The translations under genes were made by a program, and so were the position numbers. A stretch of 64,000 bases of DNA from Calothrix sp. NIES-4101 (GTDB lineage: Bacteria; Cyanobacteriota; Cyanobacteriia; Cyanobacteriales; Nostocaceae): assembly GCA_004296455.1 (NCBI GenBank), contig AP018280.1, forward strand, positions 124,001 to 188,000, read 5' to 3'. Positions 56,912 through 64,000 of the stretch are shown here, piece by piece; position 1 is the first letter of the stretch; each line of letters opens with the position of its first letter. The notes below the pieces were generated by a model. The model saw only the letters and a program-made list of their open reading frames with translations. It searched no databases and was not told the origin of the DNA.

Positions 56912-57300
56912 TGATATTTGCACCAGGCAAATACTGACGAGAAACGCACGCTACACAATTACGTTTGGGTGCGGCTCTCCTCTCAACTTAGATCATAAAT
57001 ATTCCTCACCCAAAGGAAATATACGTATATCCCTGGTTGCTAATTGCTGGGCGAATTTACATCATCAGCATTCCATGAAACATCCCACATTCCCTTAGTT
57101 AACTGCTAAAGTATCAATTAAAACAACTCTTCTTAACTAGCAAATACAGCCTTCATCTTTCTTAGCCCTCTCCAAGTATAGAAAGAATCATTAGTATTGC
57201 TTAAAAACACCCGTAGTTGACAAAGTTGTAACGAAAACTACATTTGCTGAATTGTAATTGTGTATTTACGAATAGATTTTTAAACTTATTTGTATTAAAC
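56912..57300. other. Spacer after LysR; no gene seen
   Basis: About 390 bases without a credible gene or strong hairpin. It runs directly into dyad site m. Confidence 0.4.
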
Positions 57301-57326
57301 TACGGTAAGTCAATCGGATTTAAGTA
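57301..57326. promoter_or_regulatory. Sulfur-regulon dyad, site m (membrane protein-tauE pair)
   Basis: TACGGTA (57301-57307) and TTAAGTA (57320-57326) are 19 bp apart with central ATCGG. It ends 7 bp before ATG 57334, so a bound protein would cover the leader and block transcription. Confidence 0.58.
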
Positions 57327-57333
57327 CCTTGCT

Positions 57334-57798
57334 ATGGAAAATACACAGGATATTAGTAGCGATTTAAACATGAACGATAATATAAAAAATCTATCCTTAG
57401 CAAAACAGAATCAATATATAATAAACCTCCCAGCCATTTTCAAAAAAATAAGAGGAGGTTTTTTTCTGGTAATCGGGTTTTTACTTTCCCCAATGTCTTG
57501 GTGGAACGATCTATTTTTTAACTTACCGATCGCTTACGGTTTTGGGTATTTGTGCAGTTTGTTTTCCAAAGACTTACTTTTTCCATGTGCGATCGCTGGA
57601 TATTGGCTCTCTAACGTCCTGGGCATTCTTTTGATGCAAGCAGGGGTAATGGATGTATTACCCAACCAATCCTCAGAACGTAACCTCAAACAAGAATTGT
57701 TGACAGGTTTAGCATCTTCTACAGCATACACTCTGGCAATCCTGGCACTCATCCACTTCAAAATTTTGGAAACTCCTAACCTATTCCCCGGTAGCTAA
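57334..57798 (+). CDS. Membrane protein of unknown family, TauE neighbour
   Basis: From ATG 57334 it has 154 residues; a start at 57370 (MNDNIKNL) is also possible because the operator ends only 7 bp before 57334. Hydrophobic segments are GGFFLVIGFLLSPMS, IAYGFGYLCSLF, AGYWLSNVLGILLMQ, and STAYTLAILALIHF, giving about three to four helices, with a conserved-looking SPMSWWNDLFFNLPIAYG loop. I do not recognise the family. It precedes a tauE gene by 104 bp on the same strand, so it may be an exporter accessory, in the way DUF1634 is for the other tauE. Confidence 0.65.
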   Translation: MENTQDISSDLNMNDNIKNLSLAKQNQYIINLPAIFKKIRGGFFLVIGFLLSPMSWWNDLFFNLPIAYGFGYLCSLFSKDLLFPCAIAGYWLSNVLGILLMQAGVMDVLPNQSSERNLKQELLTGLASSTAYTLAILALIHFKILETPNLFPGS

Positions 57799-57902
57799 CT
57801 AGAGAATGCAGACATAAGCAACAAACATTTCTCCTGCAAGGAAAGGGGCAGTTAAAAGCCTTTGTTCTTGTAGGAGGGAAGTTAAATCATCACAACAAGA
57901 AC

Positions 57903-58694
57903 ATGGATTATCTATTACTACCTACCCTCAGCTTTCTCATTGGTATCATCGTCGGACTCACCGGCATCGGCGGTGCATCACTCATCACCCCAATGTTAAT
58001 ATTCATCTTCCAAATTCCTCCTGCTGTTGCAGTCAGTTCTGATATTGTTGCAGCAACCATGATGAAGATTGTGGGAGGAGTGAAACACTGGCAACAAGAC
58101 ACTCTTGACTGTCAAGTTGTTAAATGGTTGGCATTGGGAAGTGTTCCTGGCTCTCTGGCAGGAGTAGGAATTTTATATCTAATTCGGCAAATGGGAATTG
58201 CTAACTTAGATGAAGTCCTGCTACATTTACTCGGAATTATGATTCTGGTAGTAGTTTTTTTAGGACTTGGACAGTTATTCATCAAAGCATTTTTTCCCAA
58301 TTTTGAATTACCCCAACCCCCCAAATTCGACCTCAATACTTACTCTGGACGTATTCAAGCTATGAGTGTGGGAGCGATTTTAGGTTCAATGGTGGGAATG
58401 ACTAGTGTTTCTTCTGGCTCGCTGTTTGCAATGGTGTTGATTACCTTTTTTCAGCTTGATTCACGAAAATTAGTGGGTACGGATTTAGCTCAAGCGGCAA
58501 TTCTACTTTCATTCACTTCTCTGGGGCATATTCTTTTAGGAACGGTGAATTGGGGTTTGGTAATACCAATTTGGATTGGGACAATCCCAGGAGTCATGTT
58601 AGGAGCAAAACTATGTCAGTTAATGCCTCAACGTATTCTGAAATTTACAATTTATGCCCTTTTATTAGGGGTGAGTTTGAAGTTAGTTTATTAG
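57903..58694 (+). CDS. TauE/SafE-family permease, second copy
   Basis: The 263-residue protein has about eight helices with the two family repeats: GIIVGLTGIGGASLITPMLI and GAILGSMVGMTSVSSGSLFAMVL (each in part). The second half has lost the usual GxGGG glycine pattern (SVSSGS). It is co-directional with the small membrane protein upstream and with cysK downstream. It is likely a transporter for sulfite, sulfonate or another small anion. Differences from copy 1 suggest a distinct substrate. Confidence 0.88.
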   Translation: MDYLLLPTLSFLIGIIVGLTGIGGASLITPMLIFIFQIPPAVAVSSDIVAATMMKIVGGVKHWQQDTLDCQVVKWLALGSVPGSLAGVGILYLIRQMGIANLDEVLLHLLGIMILVVVFLGLGQLFIKAFFPNFELPQPPKFDLNTYSGRIQAMSVGAILGSMVGMTSVSSGSLFAMVLITFFQLDSRKLVGTDLAQAAILLSFTSLGHILLGTVNWGLVIPIWIGTIPGVMLGAKLCQLMPQRILKFTIYALLLGVSLKLVY

Positions 58695-58874
58695 GTTTAA
58701 GTTGGGTATAAATTAGGTTTACAAATATATTTGTAGATATAAATGCATTATTGTTTATTGATTGCTGAATTGAGGTATTATGGTGCGTTAACACCAAATC
58801 ATTTGTGTAGAGTCTATTTTGACAGATATCTTGACGAATATATACACAATAAAAATAATAAAAAATATTTTAAA

Positions 58875-58900
58875 TACATAAATCCCATCGACTCGCAGTA
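58875..58900. promoter_or_regulatory. Sulfur-regulon dyad, site n (second cysK)
   Basis: TACATAA (58875-58881) and CGCAGTA (58894-58900) are 19 bp apart with central ATCGA (58887-58891). It ends 37 bp before the cysK start. Confidence 0.55.
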
Positions 58901-58937
58901 GTATACTGTTAATACTCCTTTGTTAAAGAGTCGAGCT

Positions 58938-59930
58938 ATGCGAATCGCTAACAGTGTCACAGAATTAATTGGCAAAACACCCTTAGTCCGGCTGAATCGT
59001 ATTCCCCAGGCGGAAGGATGTGTGGCTGATATTGTCGTGAAGTTGGAAGGAATGAACCCAGCAGCTTCTGTCAAAGACCGTATCGGTGTCAGCATGATTC
59101 AGGTAGCAGAAGAAGCCGGATTGATAGAACCTAGTAAAAGTATCATTGTCGAACCCACATCTGGAAACACTGGTATTGCATTGGCTATGGTTGCTGCTGC
59201 CAAGGGATATCAGTTGATTTTGACGATGCCAGATACTATGAGTTTAGAAAGGCGGGCAATGCTCAAAGCTTATGGAGCGCAGTTAGAATTAACACCCGGA
59301 GTAGAAGGGATGAGAGGTGCAATTCGTCGCGCCCAGGAAATTGCTGCATCCTTTCCCAATGCATTTATTCCCCAACAATTTGCTAACCCTGCCAATCCGA
59401 AAATACATAGAGAAACGACAGCAAAAGAATTATGGGAAGATACTGACGGTAAAATTGACATTCTTATTGCTGGAGTTGGCACAGGAGGTACAATCACAGG
59501 AGTCGCAGAAGTTATTAAGCAAAGGAAACCAAGTTTTCAGGTGATCGCAGTTGAACCGGTTAACAGTCATGTATTATCAGGGGGACAGCCGGGAGGACAT
59601 AAAATCCAGGGAATTGGTGCAGGGTTTATTCCTGAAGTATTGCGTTTGGAACTGATTGATGAAGTGATTCAGGTTAGCGATGAAGATGCAATTAATTTCA
59701 GTCGTCGTTTAGCAAGAGAAGAAGGATTACTTTCGGGGATTTCCTCTGGTGCTGCTTTGTTTGCTGCGATTCAAGTTGGTAAACGTGCAGAAAATGCCGG
59801 ACGTTTGATTGTGTTGATTCAGCCTAGTTTTGGCGAACGATATTTAAGTACTGTTTTATTTAAAGATTTACCTGATGTGGAAGTTGTCGAACTCAATCAT
59901 TTAAAAGTTGAGTCTGTTGCTAATCGATGA
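58938..59930 (+). CDS. cysK: Cysteine synthase A, second copy
   Basis: This is a 330-residue O-acetylserine sulfhydrylase. I start it at ATG 58938, which matches the other copy's MRIA start; a TTG at 58920 is in frame but less likely. The PLP lysine is in [14 protein letters not shown], the substrate loop [15 protein letters not shown], the phosphate cup GTGGTITG, and the C-terminal [11 protein letters not shown]. The tail is longer than in copy 1. Both copies have dyad operators. One of them could, besides making cysteine, act as the partner of the CymR-like regulator, as CysK does in Bacillus (inference). Confidence 0.95.
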   Translation: MRIANSVTELIGKTPLVRLNRIPQAEGCVADIVVKLEGMNPAASVKDRIGVSMIQVAEEAGLIEPSKSIIVEPTSGNTGIALAMVAAAKGYQLILTMPDTMSLERRAMLKAYGAQLELTPGVEGMRGAIRRAQEIAASFPNAFIPQQFANPANPKIHRETTAKELWEDTDGKIDILIAGVGTGGTITGVAEVIKQRKPSFQVIAVEPVNSHVLSGGQPGGHKIQGIGAGFIPEVLRLELIDEVIQVSDEDAINFSRRLAREEGLLSGISSGAALFAAIQVGKRAENAGRLIVLIQPSFGERYLSTVLFKDLPDVEVVELNHLKVESVANR

Positions 59931-59942
59931 ACAAGATTCAAT

Positions 59943-60614
59943 TCACACTCCAAAACCAGGTAATAATCTATAGGATTCACTTTTCATTAGAATAGAAAAT
60001 CCTAACCAAATTAAGATTAACGGGAAAAACTTCCGACCATAACGAGCCATTAAAGGAGCCATCAAAGGATTGCGAGTCATGCAGTAAGAAAGTAAACACC
60101 ATACTCCAATTGCCGAATAACAAACACTCACAATTACAGCTAAACTAGGGAGATTAGAACTAGCAAATAAAGGCACATAAATACCAATATTATTACCTCC
60201 GTTCGCAATGGTAACCGCAGAAACACGGTAAGTTTTTGGGTCGCGAATAGTTGCCCAGAATGATTTTGGCTTTTTATGAGGGCGTAGGGGTTGATGAACT
60301 GGTGATTCAAATGACACGGCTTGTGCTAATTCTGCTTCCTCTTCACGGTTGAGGAAATTATATGTACCTATGCTGATTGGAAGAAAGCCTAACAATCCAA
60401 TCCAAGCTTGGGGAATCATTAAACCACCAAAAAAACCAGGGAGACTAGCCAATATTAGAGCAGTGAACCCAATAAATTCACCAATAACAATATGCTTTAC
60501 ATGAAAGTGGCGATTAACTTTGCCAAAGAACGCAGTCAAGTAGATGTTGTCGTCAAATGTAGTGGCAATAGCCGCAGAGACCCCAATAACCAGTGTTTCA
60601 GTTAGCCAATTCAT
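59943..60614 (-). CDS. CadD-family transporter, copy 3
   Basis: The 223-residue third paralogue has TTFDDNIYLTAFFGKVNRHF in place of TNLDD, then LPGFFGGLMIPQAWIGLLG, a cytoplasmic loop with PLRPHKKPKSFW, and ANGGNNIGIYVPLFASSN. It is convergent with cysK (12 bp between stops). The divergent N-terminal motif (FDDN rather than LDD) suggests a different specificity from copies 1 and 2. Confidence 0.85.
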   Translation of the reverse strand: MNWLTETLVIGVSAAIATTFDDNIYLTAFFGKVNRHFHVKHIVIGEFIGFTALILASLPGFFGGLMIPQAWIGLLGFLPISIGTYNFLNREEEAELAQAVSFESPVHQPLRPHKKPKSFWATIRDPKTYRVSAVTIANGGNNIGIYVPLFASSNLPSLAVIVSVCYSAIGVWCLLSYCMTRNPLMAPLMARYGRKFFPLILIWLGFSILMKSESYRLLPGFGV

Positions 60615-61077
60615 AAGCGTTATTTGCGATAATTTAATGTTTTTTGGGAGTTTTTAGTCTTTCTGTAATTTGAAAAAATCAAGACTATAAACACATGCTG
60701 TAAATATTGTTATTTGCCTGAGTAAGATTGATAAATATGGGTGAGATCGCGATTCATTAATTGAGATTTATTAATCTTACTTTTCTGATTCTAATATCAT
60801 GACTTATCATCAAAATAAGAGCAAATACTATTTGTTTTTAAATGCATAAAGGCAGATTATTGATATATAAAATGCATCATAATTGAATGCAGATAAAGGC
60901 TTAAAATCAATCGCTATAAGCAATAATTTGTATATTGGCTTGCATAATCAATTAAAAAATCTCAGCACAAATCAACATACTGATAAAAAATAGAGACACA
61001 ATTTCTTGCATCTCTATATGTTTATTGCTTGATAATTCTGTCTAAACTCAAGAAAGCCGAAATAAAACGCATCTAAA
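60615..61077. other. 460-bp intergenic region; no gene seen
   Basis: AT-rich spacer between the third CadD gene and the pentapeptide-repeat gene, without a dyad copy or strong terminator. Confidence 0.4.
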
Positions 61078-61656
61078 TTACTGAATCATCATTCCTGGAG
61101 GTACAATTGCATCTTCCAAATCTGCCCCTCTAAGATTTGCACCTTGGATATTAGTACCCAGCAAATTAGCTTTTTGTAAATCTGCTCCTTGTAAATTTGC
61201 ACCCACTAAATTTGCACCTTGTAAATTTGCCTTTTCTAAATCTGCATCAAATAGATTTGCATTCTCTAAATTTGCTCCAACAATATTCACTTTGCCCAAA
61301 TCTGCGCCCTGTAAATTGGCACCGACAAGATTTGTTTGTTGTAAATTTGCTCTTTCTAAATCAGCATTTTGCAAATTGGCATTTTCTAAATTTGCTGCTT
61401 GAAGATTTGTATCTTTTAAAATTGCACCAGTCAAATTACAACCAATACACTCATTTGTTTGTAATAAATGAGCAACATTTGCAGAAACAGACTGTACCGG
61501 TAAAGTGACTGGGGATGTTGTGGAAGTTTGTGTAGATTCAGTTATAACAGTAGTTTCAGATGGTGTTAAGGTTTGGGCAAATGCGCTAGGTTGGGAACAA
61601 CCAAGTACAAATATAAAAAAGAGTGCTGATAGAATCCAATTGGTTATATTGCTCAT
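61078..61656 (-). CDS. Pentapeptide-repeat lipoprotein
   Basis: I chose ATG 61656, preceded by AAGGAG. The 192-residue protein starts with a hydrophobic helix and a lipobox-like FVLGC, so it is probably lipid-anchored in the periplasm or outer membrane. About 20 pentapeptide repeats (A-N/D-L-x-x) follow, from LTGAILKDTNLQAAN to LRGADLEDAIV, which fold as a right-handed quadrilateral beta-helix. The repeat DNA is itself periodic. Function of such proteins in cyanobacteria is generally unknown. No dyad operator is seen. Confidence 0.88.
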   Translation of the reverse strand: MSNITNWILSALFFIFVLGCSQPSAFAQTLTPSETTVITESTQTSTTSPVTLPVQSVSANVAHLLQTNECIGCNLTGAILKDTNLQAANLENANLQNADLERANLQQTNLVGANLQGADLGKVNIVGANLENANLFDADLEKANLQGANLVGANLQGADLQKANLLGTNIQGANLRGADLEDAIVPPGMMIQ

Positions 61657-61959
61657 TAATTTTCTCCTTAGCAGATGCAATTCACGTAAAAATATTCAGG
61701 AAGAACACTGTGATTTTGCTGTTCTAATGTGTATTTGATTCCTAATCTTGATTTTGTACAGACTGTGTCATGAAGTAATCTAGAATTTCATCTTGAATGA
61801 TGCGACTATTTGTAAATTTCTTCTACTGGACAGCCTATTTTTAACTTTAGGTTTTCTTTGTTAAAGAATCAAACATTATTTTTTCTCAAAACGATAATTA
61901 AAAATAATTGATTCTTAAGCAAGCTAAGACACAATATTTTTAACTGCCAATCATTAATG

Positions 61960-62391
61960 TCACTCAACGATCGCATTACTTAATAAGTCGAAAGGAATAC
62001 TGAACACATAGTAAATTACACCAATACCTAATAGCAGAACCGCAAGACTAGAAATAATTATCCAACGATCAGCAGGTTCGTAGGTATCTTCATCAATATC
62101 CCAACGCACAGCAAAGTAGTGTTGAGTAGAGAGTATTACTGTTAACAACCCAACTACTCCAAAAGCTAGTCCTAACTTCCAGCCAATACCAGGAGGTTGA
62201 GGTGCAAAGGGAGGACGCAGAATACGTAAGCGCACAATCAAAACACCAAATCCTAATAGTGCGATAGCACTTCGCATCCAGGCTAAATAAGTACGTTCAT
62301 TTGCCAAGTGGTCGCGTACTCGACTAGAATTTCTTCGTTTTGCTTGTTCTGAATTTATCTCGCCTATTTTTACAGGTCTAAAAAAACCCAT
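61960..62391 (-). CDS. DUF202/YidH-family membrane protein
   Basis: The 143-residue protein has a short basic N-terminus, the conserved NERTYLAWMRSAIALLGFG block of DUF202, and three helices (VLIVRL, LGLAFGVVGLLTVIL, IISSLAVLLLGIGVIYYVF, in part). The molecular role is unknown; relatives are stress-related inner-membrane proteins. It is preceded by ATG 62391 and stands alone on the minus strand. Confidence 0.85.
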   Translation of the reverse strand: MGFFRPVKIGEINSEQAKRRNSSRVRDHLANERTYLAWMRSAIALLGFGVLIVRLRILRPPFAPQPPGIGWKLGLAFGVVGLLTVILSTQHYFAVRWDIDEDTYEPADRWIIISSLAVLLLGIGVIYYVFSIPFDLLSNAIVE

Positions 62392-62811
62392 GAATCATAA
62401 ACCTCAAACTTTATTCTCAACTCAAAATCTTTATTAAAAAACATTTAGTTTTATCTACCAAAACTAAATGTTTTATGACCGATTGGTAATGTACGAATTA
62501 CAATTTGTAAATTATCAATATTTTAATCTACTTAACTCTAATTTTGATGATTCTTAATTAAATAATTACTCAAAACTACTCAATCAGTCTCATATCTAAA
62601 TGAATGTATTCAAAAATGAGAAAGCAATCTACCTAAAGAGGTATTTATTTTACTTTATTCCCGATCTCATACCAACAAATATAATTTATCAACAATAGAA
62701 AATTTAGTTTTCTTAAACAAGAAACCGATTTTCCTTTAATCTAAAGCTGCTTAGACAAAATCACAAAAATAATCTGGAGATGATTAAGCACTTTAAATTA
62801 GCTAAAAATTG
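62392..62811. other. 420-bp intergenic region; no gene seen
   Basis: AT-rich spacer between the DUF202 and Rrf2 genes, both minus strand. No dyad copy or clear terminator was found. Confidence 0.4.
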
Positions 62812-63246
62812 CTAAATATAATACATCAGTGGCAAGTGTGAATGCTTGCTATATAAGTCGCACAAATCTTGCAAAGTATACTCTTGCAACACTTTATACA
62901 AAGCCTGGCGCGCTTCTTCCCAAACTTCTTCAATCACCTTAATACCTACAGAATTATTGCTGTTTGTACTAGGTAAAGTTGCTTCTAATCCCTCAATGCA
63001 GTTTAAAGCATCCAAAACATTTATTTGGTGTGGTTCTCTTGCCAAAACGTAACCACCCCTTACACCCCGTGTACTTTTTATTAAACCCCCACGTCGTAAT
63101 GTCGCGAGCAACTGCTCTAAATAGCGTTTAGGTATATCTTGAGCATCCGCTATCTGTTGAATCTGCAGAGGTTCACCACTCTCGTAAGAGTTGGCGATTT
63201 CCAGTAATGCTAAAAGTGCATATTCTAATTTACTTGACAATTCCAT
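62812..63246 (-). CDS. Rrf2-family regulator resembling CymR (cysteine metabolism)
   Basis: From ATG 63246 it has 144 residues (a GTG at 63270 is an alternative start). The N-terminal winged HTH reads MELSSKLEYALLALLEIA, then QIQQIADAQDIPKRYLEQLL and the wing RGVRGGYVLAREP, a clear Rrf2 pattern. The three-Cys cluster of IscR/NsrR is absent: only C83 and C129 occur, so it is not an Fe-S sensor. It ends in LMYYI; a C-terminal Ile is what CysK-binding partner peptides use, and Bacillus CymR, which works with CysK, is also a non-Fe-S Rrf2 protein. It is therefore the best candidate to bind the 26-bp dyad, a copy of which lies in its own upstream region. Confidence 0.82.
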   Translation of the reverse strand: MELSSKLEYALLALLEIANSYESGEPLQIQQIADAQDIPKRYLEQLLATLRRGGLIKSTRGVRGGYVLAREPHQINVLDALNCIEGLEATLPSTNSNNSVGIKVIEEVWEEARQALYKVLQEYTLQDLCDLYSKHSHLPLMYYI

Positions 63247-63270
63247 AGGCGTAACTCTACTAATTAACAC

Positions 63271-63603
63271 CTACAGCAATAAAGTGTTTAATATTGCTGT
63301 CTTTACAGATGCAAATGAGAAACTCCCGTCTTAACTACGATCGTCTGATCTCACCTTAAAACTTCCTATCCATAAAATCAAATACTTTTTATTGTCGTTT
63401 TAAAAACTTTTATTTATGGAAACAGTATATACATGTATCCTCTAACACTGTTATATCGCCGAGTTAACCTCTTTTTCTTGACCCCTTCTCTGACTTGCAA
63501 TTCAATATTAGCTATGTCATACTCAAAGTACAGTATATCTATCGAGTAACAGTAGATTATCTAGGAATAATTTGACAACCCCTGCAACATCAGGAAGTAA
63601 ATT
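63271..63603. other. Divergent promoter region, rrf2 / TPR gene
   Basis: No gene is seen in this 330-bp spacer. It contains dyad site o, which is 283 bp from the rrf2 start and 49 bp from the TPR gene start. Confidence 0.5.
63529..63554. promoter_or_regulatory. Sulfur-regulon dyad, site o (rrf2 / TPR)
   Basis: TACAGTA (63529-63535) and AACAGTA (63548-63554) form a strong dyad with central ATCGA (63541-63545). Its position is consistent with autoregulation of rrf2 and control of the TPR gene. Confidence 0.68.
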
Positions 63604-64000
63604 ATGTTAAAAGACACTCAAGGACTTGAAGTTTCTACCGATTCACCTGAAGCAATAAATGCGATCGCCGCTTTCACAAATCAAGCCCTTAGTTATGGTA
63701 AACATACTGAAGCCGTAATTTGTCAAGGAATAGCGGCAGACCCAAACTGTGCGCTACTTCACGCCTATGCTGCTGCTTATTATCTCTCCCAAGAAAATGC
63801 TGTTGCCAAGAAACAAGCAATTTCACACTTAGAATTTGCTCAAAAATATTCAGTAAATGTTACCGAGCGGGAGTTATTGTACATACAGGCTATTTCCGCT
63901 TGGCAAGTTGGGGCAATTAACCGCGCGATCGCACTTCACGAAGCACTTACAGATTTGTTTCCCCAAGATTTAATTTCAGTACAACAGGGGCAATACCATT
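63604..64000 (+). CDS. Tetratricopeptide-repeat protein (TTC38-like), cut by window edge
   Basis: The first 132 codons are seen. Helical repeats are visible: NAIAAFTNQALSYGKHTEAV, then AADPNCALLHAYAAAYYLS and VTERELLYIQAISAWQVGAI (each in part), similar to the TTC38 group, whose function is unknown. ATG 63604 is preceded by AGGAAG. Beyond the first Met there is no Met in the visible part, only two Cys. Dyad site o lies 49 bp upstream, so it is predicted to be a sulfur-regulated gene. The gene continues past 64000. Confidence 0.75.
   Translation, partial: MLKDTQGLEVSTDSPEAINAIAAFTNQALSYGKHTEAVICQGIAADPNCALLHAYAAAYYLSQENAVAKKQAISHLEFAQKYSVNVTERELLYIQAISAWQVGAINRAIALHEALTDLFPQDLISVQQGQYH

Noticed and set aside
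61197-61508. Leu/His/Asn-rich plus-strand frame opposite the pentapeptide gene
   Set aside because: It is the antisense shadow of the repeat DNA; the minus strand has the start, ribosome binding site and a known repeat fold.

Overview
The window is from a filamentous, probably heterocystous-type cyanobacterium of the Calothrix/Tolypothrix/Nostoc kind. The grounds are abundant GCGATCGC (HIP1-like) octamers, AT-rich spacers, phycocyanin genes, XisH/XisI genes, IS701- and ISAzo13-type insertion sequences, and a fragment of a CyRepA1-type plasmid replication gene at the left edge. That fragment and the many insertion sequences suggest a plasmid, or a chromosomal island containing an integrated plasmid. 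No tRNA, rRNA or CRISPR array was seen.

Most of the window is a sulfur-acquisition and sulfur-sparing island. From left to right: insertion-sequence and replication-gene debris (1-2500); a TauD-type dioxygenase and an SsuA-type lipoprotein (2.5-4.6 kb); a truncated flavoprotein between two insertion sequences (5.2-10.1 kb); an OprB porin, ssuDCB and a hydroxyacid dehydrogenase (10.8-16.5 kb); a DUF2808 protein, an old-yellow-enzyme homologue and a DszC/SfnB-like flavoenzyme (17.2-21.0 kb); the sulfur-depleted phycocyanin pair cpcB3-cpcA3, then pyrF and folE (21.5-24.3 kb); metY-metX (24.4-26.8 kb); and an arylsulfatase split by an insertion sequence (27.5-30.2 kb). Next comes a non-sulfur stretch with higBA, xisHI, and an ABC/MarR/MFS exporter locus whose permease is also split by an insertion sequence (30.4-37.1 kb). 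The right half returns to sulfur and thiol chemistry: aldo/keto reductase, a GST-DUF442 fusion, SDR and nitroreductase (37.3-41.6 kb); cysK, acireductone dioxygenase, a Cys/Met-rich copper-binding protein and the sulfate-binding protein SbpA (43.3-47.4 kb). A transport cluster follows, with two TauE/SafE exporters, three CadD-family proteins, an APC permease and LysR, and then a second cysK (48-60.6 kb). The window ends with pentapeptide-repeat and DUF202 proteins, an Rrf2 regulator resembling CymR, and a TPR protein cut by the edge.

Two features join the island. First, a 26-bp dyad, TACNNTA-N12-TACNGTA with a central ATCGA, lies in intergenic DNA before at least fourteen of these transcription units: flavoprotein, ssuDCB, the SfnB-like gene, cpcB3A3, metYX, sulfatase, AKR-GST, SDR, nitroreductase, both cysK genes, sbpA, a small membrane protein-tauE pair, and the rrf2/TPR divergon. 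A fifteenth copy lies between the DUF2808 gene and the old-yellow-enzyme genes. The best candidate to bind it is the Rrf2 protein at 62812-63246, which lacks Fe-S cysteines and ends in Tyr-Tyr-Ile, suggesting a cyanobacterial counterpart of the CymR-CysK switch. Second, many products contain almost no Cys or Met. TauD-like, SDR and mature SbpA have none beyond the start Met or signal peptide. CpcA3, CpcB3 and the GST-DUF442 fusion keep only chromophore-binding or predicted active-site cysteines. Together this looks like a sulfur-starvation regulon whose products are themselves economical in sulfur. Several parts (flavoprotein, sulfatase, ABC permease, xisH) have been broken in this strain, mostly by insertion sequences.
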